Shown here piece after piece: positions 56,641 to 64,000 of a DNA stretch of 64,000 nucleotides. The DNA is taken from assembly GCA_020205615.1 (NCBI GenBank), contig CM035162.1, positions 38,864,464 through 38,928,463 on the forward strand. The letters are read 5' to 3'. The stretch's first letter is position 1; each line of letters opens with the position of its first letter. Source of the DNA: Panax quinquefolius (lineage: Eukaryota; Streptophyta; Magnoliopsida; Apiales; Araliaceae). The position numbers and the translations under genes are program-made. The notes beneath the pieces are model-generated. The model was given only the letters and a program-made list of their open reading frames with translations. It searched no databases and was not told the origin of the DNA.

Positions 56641-56950
56641 AAGTAAAGAGCCCGATCCTTTCGTTGTTGACTTCCTTGTGTGGAATGCACCGAAGCGGAC
56701 TTTTCAGTAGGCGTCGTGGATGAAGATGGCAAGTTGATAGGTATCATTGTGAGGTGCTATCCAGTTAAGGATAGAAGTCACGGATTGGTATTAATCGACG
56801 TCTTATCCAAGTCTTGGACGAGAAAGTAATGATTTTGAATGATATTTCTATCATTAATAAATTTCTTGGCGTATTCTTGAAGACTTCCTAGCCTACCCTA
56901 GAGCGTGAAATCGAATTTTGTATTGACCCCAAAGACAAAACCCATTTCTT
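56641..56950 (+). other. segment shared with A2 (unexplained) and linker remnant
   Basis: 56645-56830 is related to 14200-14335 of A2 and includes a frame reading EPDPFVVDFL and VVDEDGKLIGIIVRCYPVKD. After it the normal protease-RT linker (ILNDISIINKFLG-like) resumes and then stops. Confidence 0.5.
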
Positions 56951-58150
56951 AAACCCTCAAATATTTCTTCAACTAAAATGAAGCAGGTTTACGTGGTTTT
57001 ATGATGAAAGTCATAATAAAAGCATTGGAATAATGAAAATCATGGGTATTCGTGGTATTAGTAAGTTTTATGATGAGTTATGTTGGTTAGTATGTAAAAA
57101 CATGAAAGTTTCTTAAAATCACAAAGAGTTGAAAATCGATTTTGGTGAAAAACGTAATATGAAATTCAATTGACCATATCTCTTATTATATTTTGAATTT
57201 TTGAGTGTGGTCAAGTCCTAGAGTTAGATCTATGAGTTACCTAACTAATCCAAGTGGAATTACTGGAAAAGGTGTTGTAGATTTTTGTGTGGACTGATTT
57301 TAGCAAAGGAGTGCAAAGCTGTAAAAATCGAAAAAGCTTCCGCCATGATTTTAGAGAGGCTGTTTTGGCCACTTAAATTATGAGAAAAATTCTGGCCTTT
57401 TTGGGAAATGAAGGTATATGGTATAAAGTACCTCCTGTCCAAAAAATGAGCTCATTCGACTTAAAATGAGCAAGTTATGACTATTTCAATATTTAGGTTT
57501 TTCGATAAAAAAACGCTATAATTGAAAGTTCTATAACTCCGATGACCATGAAATTTAAACTAGAAGCTCACGTTAACATGTGTAAGGTCCTGCCAAGATT
57601 TGGGAATTTTTGGAGTTAAACTTGAGGTAGCTAATTTCTTAAGGAATTAATTAGAAATTGATTTTTGAAAAATAGTAAATGAATTTTAAAAATTCGAGAA
57701 AAATATATTTTCATCATGGGACTATATTATGCTAAATCCCGTAAAAGAAATATATTTTGGGACTGATTTGGTATTTTTCATGAAAATAGTTTAATTACTG
57801 AACATATGAGTTAAATATGTTATGTGAAGTAACAAAGTTGAAAATAGGATTTTATGGCTGAGAATCCTATATAGAGTATATGCATATTTTTTTATGAGGA
57901 TTTGATAATTGGTGATGATATCTTATGAGTGTGGCATTTTGAATGATTAAATGCATTATATGGTAAAGCGTAAACAATTGAGGTAAATTGTTTATAAATT
58001 TAAGAAGTGATTAAAATATTGTTATAATATTAATGATGTTAGATTATGAGATTATTAAGTGATTGATAACATGGGGATATTCTTGAATCTCGGATAAATT
58101 ATATTATAAATGTTTAATATTTATCTTTTATCTCATTTGATTGATTCTTT
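56951..58150 (+). other. foreign sequence inside element C
   Basis: About 1.2 kb in place of RT, RNase H and integrase. No long frame. Phrases such as CCATATCTCTTATTATATTTTG and AGTTCTATAACTCCGATGACC resemble LTRs of other plant Ty3/gypsy families, so this may be a truncated LTR. It matches nothing else in the window, and its boundaries are estimates. Confidence 0.45.
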
Positions 58151-59030
58151 ATATCATTATCCTCATGTTTATATTATGTTGAAAGTCATATGTAGCTCCA
58201 GAAGTGCATAGATGGACTTGGTATGATTATGACTGAGGGATTGTTTCTGGTATAATCATAACCGTAATTGAATACACGATTATCTTTGGTAGTAGTGCAT
58301 GGATAATTTGTGGTGGATATCTTAATGAATACACAATTATCTTTGGTAGTAAAGCATGGATAATTTGTGGTCGTGATACTAATGAATACACGATTATCTT
58401 TTCGCCGTAGTGCATGGATAATTTGTGGTCGTGATACTAATGAATACACGATTATCTTTTGTCGTAGTCATGGATAATTTGTGGTCGTGATCTTAATGAA
58501 TACACAATTATCTTTGGTCGTAGTGCATGGATAATTTGTGGTCGGATACTAATGAATACACAATTATCTTTCGGCCGTAGTTGTAATGGATAATTTATGG
58601 TCGTGATACTAATGAATACACAATTATCTTTCGCCGTGCATGGTATGGATAATTTGTGGTCGTGATACTAATGAATATCCTTGGCACGTAGTGGTGGATG
58701 ATTCGATGATATGGATTAATTATTGAAGTGAGTCTCAAAGAATGAAATATTAATTCATGGATGTGGTAATGATCATCTTTGGTAGTAGTGCATTGATAGA
58801 CTTGGTATGATTATGACCACGGATTATTCGGTATAATCATGACCGTGAATTGAAAACACGAATATCCTTAGCCAAGAAAGTGCATGGATAATTCATGGTT
58901 GTGATACTATTGTTGAGTCTCAAAGATTATTGGTTTTACAGATTGTATATCTTTAGCTTTTAGTAGTGCAAAGATGAATAGTTAATGAATAGCTTTGGCG
59001 ATTTGAAGATGAATTTTATATTTTCAAGGT
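58151..59030 (+). repeat. LTR-derived fragment with tandem array inside C
   Basis: Begins TATCATTATCCTCATGTTTATA, the B/C LTR region before the TATGATTATGACC motifs, expands into the array at 58268-58690, then repeats the TATGATTATGACC pair (58805-58850) and ends with family-A-like TATCTTTAGC...AGTGCAAAGATGAATAG pieces. Confidence 0.65.
58268..58690 (+). repeat. 57-bp tandem array (7 units)
   Basis: Seven consecutive units of about 57-60 bp, each with TGAATACACRATTATCTTT, TAGTGCATGGATAATTTGTGG and TCGTGATACTAA. Unit starts are near 58269, 58326, 58383, 58441, 58497, 58553 and 58612. A reverse-strand open frame here is only a consequence of the period being close to a multiple of three. Confidence 0.88.
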
Positions 59031-59104
59031 ATCCTCATCTCTTTATCATACCGTGTATGTATGCACACTAATTTCGAGGTGAGAAATTCCATAAGGAGGG
59101 AGAT
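59031..59104 (+). pseudogene. pol: pol C-terminal tail and PPT of C
   Basis: YPHLF-like end of the chromodomain region (GGTATCCTCATCTC), then ACACTAATTTCGAGG and the purine tract AAGGAGGGAG (59093-59102) directly before the 3' LTR. Confidence 0.72.
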
Positions 59105-61486
59105 TGTGAGACCCTGATTTTATTAATAAAGATTTAAATTTTGTCAAAATAATTTTTAATATTATGGTGTGAATTTGAGATAATATTATAGTTGTGGGTA
59201 GTATTTATAAATTTTGCAAAGTATGTAAGTGGTTATATTATATTCGATTGGTGGGGAATATTGGTTTAGCGAGGAATATTCGCATAACGGCTCAATCATT
59301 GGTGGACCCTACAATGTAATTATCGGATTGAGAAAACGACAAAAATATTTTATTGAAATAACGGCGGAAGTTTTACCGTTGATCTTTGTTGAACTACTTG
59401 GTAGTAAAAGTATAGTAATATGTGTGGTTGCATAGTAAATACCAGTATTGATTATTGATGCTTATGTGAGAAGTCACTCGGTTTGATTCCATTATTTGCC
59501 GATTAATAATATGAATTATTATAGCGATAATGACGTTTTGTTTTATTCGTATTATTAGCGTAATAAAAGCGAAACATCTTTTATATAAAATAGAATACTT
59601 TATTAAAGTTATTCTATAAATAGAATATATTATATTTTATTATGCATAGTGTTGCATAGTGTTTTGCATAGTGTTTGTATAGTAAAATGTTTTTTATATA
59701 AATAGAATATATTATATTTTATTTAAAAGATTTTTCTTTAAATATGGACCGTCAGATTAAAGTAAATCAATCGGATAGTTTCATGGATTAGTTACTATGC
59801 ATTCCATTTTCCTATAAATAGAAGCTCATTCCTTCATTATTTTCTTACGAATTCATTGAAACTCTAGAGAGAGAAATTATAGAGAGAAGCTATAGAGAGA
59901 AAGTTATAGAAAGAAGAAAAGTATTCTGCTACTTCACTACTTCTATATTCAGTTCTTTTACGGTAAGGGGTGTTATTCTTTCTTCTTGAAGAGAACTTCT
60001 GTTATTCCATTCATTATCATTCTGTTGGAATAACCTGTAAAAGTGGCATACCCTATACATAACTCGTGATATCGTGGCATACCCTATACTTGGTGAAATC
60101 CTTATGTTATTCCATTGCTTATTATTACATTTGGAATAACTTTTGTATACATGGTTTACCCTATACTTGGTGACATTCTTCTATTATTTTGTTGGAACAT
60201 CCATGCATGTGTTTTTACACCGGACTGGTTCCGCTTTTTTATTATTCATTGGAACATCACATGCATGTGTTTTACAGGACTGGTTAAAATCTTTATCATT
60301 CTGTTGGAATATCCTATCGTGTGTTTTACAGGATCCGGTTCCATCTTTATTATTCTCGTTGGAACATCCACAGTCGGTGTGAATTTCACGACGACCGAGT
60401 TAGATTATTATTATTCATTGGAATAACTTTTGTCTATGCGTTAAGTACCGCATGCACGGTGATTTCTTTTGTTATTCCATTCTTTATTATACCCGGTTGG
60501 TTAAAACTTTGACTTCTATACTCCATGAAATTAGTAGAATATCCTTGATATTTGCGTTTCATCCAAGTATCTTTTCATAGAAATATTCTTACGATCATTC
60601 TTGAATTTTACTCTCTAAACAAAGATCATGTTGACAATTTGGACGTTAATAATTCATGGATTAAATAATTCTTGAACTTGTTTTATTGAATTACTATGTC
60701 ATTGTCATCATCCTCATGTTATATTATGTTATCTTTGGCTTACGTGCATAGATGAACTTAGTATGATTATGACCGAGGATCATTCGGTATAATCATGACT
60801 TGATATAAATGATGTGACAAAAGTCCTCGGTGGCTGTAATGCAGTTGATGGATAGTTTTTGGTATGATTATGACCGGGGGTGATTCGGTATGATAGTCAT
60901 GACCATTGATAATTTGATGAAAATCCTTGGCCAGTGGTACGGGGATGATTAGATGTGGTGGTTTATTATTAAGTCGAGTCTCAATGATAAAAATTGATGA
61001 AAACCTTTAAAACCTAAAAGATAGTAGACTTTATTCTCTACTTGACTCTTTTAATGGATTGCTTATTCATTGCAGATTAAACCGGGTTGTCTATTGTATT
61101 TTATCGGTTTAACACTTTGTTGAAGGCTAATGATAATTTATTCGCATTATCTTAGTCATAATATTTCTTCTTGGGCTAGTTGAGCTCACCTTTCTTTCAC
61201 TTTTTCTTCGTGAAATGAGAACATATTTGGGATGAGTCGGGGAACGAAGTAATGGTCCGAGAGGATAGCATTAGTAGTCCTCACTATATTACGTGAAATA
61301 GTGTGATAATAGTTGTAATGAGGACTCCTTTTGAGTTTGTATAATATCTAGTAGACAATATTTGTATTCAAACTCACAATTTTTGTCGTATTGTACCCGA
61401 CAGTTATATTAGTAAGTGTATTTGAATTTATGTACCATGTAAGTGGCGACCCAAGATGGGTGACGATACCTAATTTTGGGGGCGCC
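59105..61486 (+). repeat. 3' LTR of C
   Basis: Starts TGTGAGACCCTGATTTTA, ends TTTTGGGGGCGCCA. TATAAATAG at 59813-59821, GGTAAGGG at 59962-59969, array at about 60000-60490. Very close to 53297-55689 apart from small indels. Confidence 0.88.
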
Positions 61487-62144
61487 ACACGTCAACAAAG
61501 ACAATCATTGGTGGACCTCACAATGTAAGTATTGTCGTAGTTAGAAAATGACATAATTATCTTTTTATAAACATAACTACGAAAGTGTTACCGCGTTAAA
61601 CTGTTGAACTACCGGTAGTAAAAGTAAAATACGAAGAATGGCGTGGTTGCATTGTAATACTTTACGGTATTGATTATTGATGCTTACGTAAGAATTCACT
61701 CGGTTATACTCAATTATTGCAATAGTAATTGCTTTCGCATCATATCTCTAATATTATTGATTCAATTATTGTCACGATTATCATCGTATAATATTTATTA
61801 TTATTAAATCAATAATTGAGATCATAAAGTTATTCATATTATTATTTATAATATTGACAATGTATAAGAAGTTACTGTCGAGAGGTTTGGTCACCTAATT
61901 GCGGCATAATAAGGAAAAATCCTTATCGGAAAGCCCCCTCTTTCACGGGAGCGACCTAGTTGTTAAATATTGTGAAGGAATTATATTAATAATGATGAAT
62001 AAGTTCAGATTGATTAAATATGAAATTGATAGTTCCATTGTGTGGGAATTATTAGTGTTAGTAGAAATCGATATTTATTTCGATAATAATTGATGATTGG
62101 AGGTTATATTGATTAATCGAAGTATTCGGGGCATTTTTGTGTTG

Positions 62145-62390
62145 AGTACTATTCACTAAGTTACTATTCATCTGCTACTATTCTTTCTAGTATTGTTCAC
62201 TCGAATATTTGGGACACTTTTAGGTATTGGAAGTACTATTCACGTGGTTCTTATTCACGATTACTATTCACTATAGTATTATTCACTTTGTATTATTTGT
62301 GACACTTTTTTAGCTGTGGGTACTATTCACCGGTACTATTCAGAAGTACTATTCACAATTAGTATTATTCACTGAAAAATATATTTCTTT
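62145..62390 (+). repeat. TACTATTCAC-rich region in LTR B'
   Basis: About ten dispersed TACTATTCAC or TATTATTCAC units with GGGACACTTTT between them. Related to the family-A TACTATTCAC array but upstream of the promoter here, not downstream. Confidence 0.7.
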
Positions 62391-62450
62391 TCGGGTCAAA
62401 TCATTTTGGGTACAATATTATTCCATGAGGAGATGTGATAATTTTTCAGA

Positions 62451-62664
62451 ATCGTTGGTTGAAGTTATAATAATAAATCAATATGGATCGTTGGTTGAAG
62501 ATATAATAGTAAATCAATATGGACCTTCGTGGAAAGTTATAATAGTAAATCAATATGGATCATTTGGTTTAAAGTTTTAATAGTAAATCGGTATGAACCG
62601 ATTTGCTTTAAGTTTTAATAGTAAATAAATATGGACCGTCTAGTTTAAAAGTAAATCAATCCGG
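62451..62664 (+). repeat. 36-bp tandem array upstream of LTR promoter
   Basis: Six units of about 36 bp (starts near 62451, 62487, 62523, 62559, 62596 and 62635), each with ATAATAGTAAATCAATATGGA or a variant. It ends about 36 bases before the TATA box. The C LTRs have one related unit (TATGGACCGTCAGATTAAAG). Confidence 0.85.
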
Positions 62665-62699
62665 ACTGTTCATGAATTAGTTACTATTCATCCATTCTC

Positions 62700-62708
62700 T
62701 ATAAATAG
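62700..62708 (+). promoter_or_regulatory. LTR TATA box (LTR B')
   Basis: TATAAATAG in TCTCTATAAATAGAAGCTC, directly downstream of the 36-bp array. Confidence 0.7.
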
Positions 62709-62869
62709 AAGCTCATTCCTTCATTATTTCTTACTTAATTCCTTTGAAACTCTGAGAGAGAGAAACTATAGAGAGAAAGAAGAAAAGTATTCTCGCTACT
62801 TCTTACTCCAATTATTCAGCTTTTTCTAAGGAAAGTGATATTATTTGTTATACTCATGAAGAGAGTTAT

Positions 62870-63420
62870 TGTTATTCCATTTCTTATTATTCTATTAGAA
62901 TAACTTGTGATACTGTGAGACTCATCGTATACATGGTGAAATTCTTCTACGTTATTCCACTCTTTATTATTATGTTGGAATAATGCCTCACATCAAGCAA
63001 TACGCATACATGGTGAAATTCTTCATTATTCCATTCTTTATTATTACATTGGAATAACCACATGCAAGTGATCCATCGCATTACTAGTGAATTTTCGTTG
63101 TTATTCTATTTTTATTATTCTATTGGAACATCCTGTTTGTACGGATTACGCATGACCTGGTTCCATTCTTTATTATTCTGTTGGAATATCATGCCTGTGC
63201 GGATTACGCATGACTTGGTTCCATTCTTTATTATTCTATTGGAATAACATGCATCTATGCCTATCGCATGCTGAGTGGTGAATTTGTTATTCCATTCTTT
63301 ATTATTCGTTGAATAACACTGCAAGTGATTACGCACGCCTAGTGAATTCTTCTATTATTCCATTCTTTATTATTACATTTGGAATAATGCAGCTCACGTG
63401 GATTATCGCATGGCGAAAAA
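62870..63420 (+). repeat. B-type LTR array in LTR B'
   Basis: About eight units of 60-70 bp with ATTCCATTCTTTATTATT, TTGGAATA and GATTACGCATGAC or GATCCATCGCAT. The unit number differs from all other LTRs in the window. Confidence 0.75.
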
Positions 63421-64000
63421 AATCCATTTGCGATTTCATATGTTCTATTATACTCAGTTGGTTAAAGTTTTGGCTTATATACTCCATGAAATTTGTGGAA
63501 TATCCTTGATATTTGTGCATCATCCAGTATCTTTTCATGGAAATATGCTTCTGAGCATTCTTGAATTTTACTCCACAAAGTAGTATCATGTTGACAATTT
63601 GGACGTTATTGAGTTCAGGATAAATTAACTTATAAATTTTTAAAATTATATTCTTGAACTTGTTTTATTGAATTTTCATCATCCTCATGCTTATATTATG
63701 TTGAAAGTCATCTTTGTCTTACGTGCATAGATGAACTTGGTATGATTATGACCAAGGATTATTCGGTATAATCATGACCGTAATGTGACGAATGATGTAG
63801 TAAAAGTCCTCATTGGCCTGTAATTCATTGGTGGACAGTTATTGGTATGGTTATGACCAGGGAATATTCGGTATAGTCATGACCATTGATGATTACATGA
63901 ATATCCTTGGTCGTGGTGCAGGGATGATTCGATTTTATTTATTAAGCTAAGTCTCAGCGATAAAGTTGATGAAAAACTTTTTAAATCATAGAAGATAGTA

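Larger units (their letters stand above)
53297..61486 (+). mobile_element. element C, non-autonomous Tekay-related LTR retrotransposon
   Basis: Two LTRs (53297-55689 and 59105-61486), a tRNA-Met PBS and a PPT. The 3.4 kb interior keeps the gag start, half a zinc knuckle, protease remnants and the chromodomain tail, but RT, RNase H and most of integrase are replaced by other sequence. The LTRs are nearly identical, so insertion was recent relative to the other copies. It sits in LTR B'. An exact 5-bp duplication is not visible (CATCT on the left, CACGT on the right). Confidence 0.8.
61487..64000 (+). repeat. LTR B', right part (runs out of window)
   Basis: Resumes at CAATCATTGGTGGACC and is collinear with the B2 3' LTR through GAAAGCCCCCTCTTT, then diverges by an extra TACTATTCAC-rich stretch (62145-62390) and a 36-bp array (62451-62664). 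TATAAATAG lies at 62700-62708. The donor-like site is damaged (AAGGAAAGTG). The B-type array lies at about 62870-63420 and the paired TATGATTA motifs at about 63735-63895. With the left part it totals about 2.7 kb. Confidence 0.8.

Noticed and set aside
58186..58449. Repetitive reverse-strand frame of 87 codons
   Set aside because: It spans the 57-bp tandem array, whose period is close to a multiple of three, so an open repetitive frame is expected.

Overview
This window is plant nuclear DNA, AT-rich and built almost entirely of nested LTR retrotransposons. I found no convincing host gene, tRNA, rRNA, CRISPR array or bacterial-type operon. The plant origin rests on chromodomain-bearing Ty3/gypsy elements primed by initiator tRNA-Met (Tekay/Del-like chromoviruses) together with Athila-type Ty3/gypsy elements carrying a third ORF. 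Such nesting is typical of heterochromatic or pericentromeric angiosperm DNA. The species cannot be named from this sequence.

Layout. (1) 1-8567: Tekay-like element A1 (5' end outside the window) with a degraded gag-pol and a 2.75 kb 3' LTR. (2) 8568-9419 and 20842-21756: two halves of one older LTR (A'), split by element A2. (3) 9420-20841: A2, flanked by the 5-bp duplication ATTCT, with an internally deleted pol; its 3' LTR is split by a reverse-strand solo LTR (16806-19662) flanked by a perfect TGAAA duplication. (4) 21757-27630: element B1 (subfamily B), 5'-truncated and cut by a 100-N assembly gap (27631-27730). (5) 27731-37584: element B2, the most complete Tekay-like copy, with a tandem duplication inside reverse transcriptase. 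(6) 37585-50126: an Athila-like element with gag (internally duplicated), protease, RT, RNase H, integrase and an ORF3, preceded by a fragment of a second, tandem Athila copy. (7) 50127-53108: a B-type LTR end, a second Athila-type LTR with leader and gag start, and an unidentified remnant. (8) 53109-53296 and 61487-64000: LTR B', split by element C (53297-61486), whose two 2.39 kb LTRs are nearly identical although its interior has lost most of pol and holds foreign sequence and a 57-bp tandem array.

How the parts work together. In each Tekay-like element the LTR supplies a TATA box, the tRNA-Met primer site follows the 5' LTR, gag encodes a zinc-knuckle capsid protein, pol encodes protease, RT, RNase H and integrase ending in a chromodomain, and a purine tract primes plus-strand synthesis. 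No copy here has an intact reading frame; the longest open frame in 64 kb is 213 codons. Many breaks are single-base indels between copies that are otherwise very alike, so part of the decay may be consensus error in the assembly rather than biology.

The most interesting signal not explained by simple annotation is a candidate leader intron. A GGTAAGG or GGTAGGG donor lies about 135-190 nt downstream of the LTR TATA box in nearly every forward copy, and a conserved ATTAACCCTTGTTTT block resembling a branch site plus acceptor lies just upstream of every gag start. Other points of note are enhancer-like repeats beside a promoter, a zinc-knuckle Cys-to-Tyr change shared by both A copies, and a segment shared by two pol-deleted elements.
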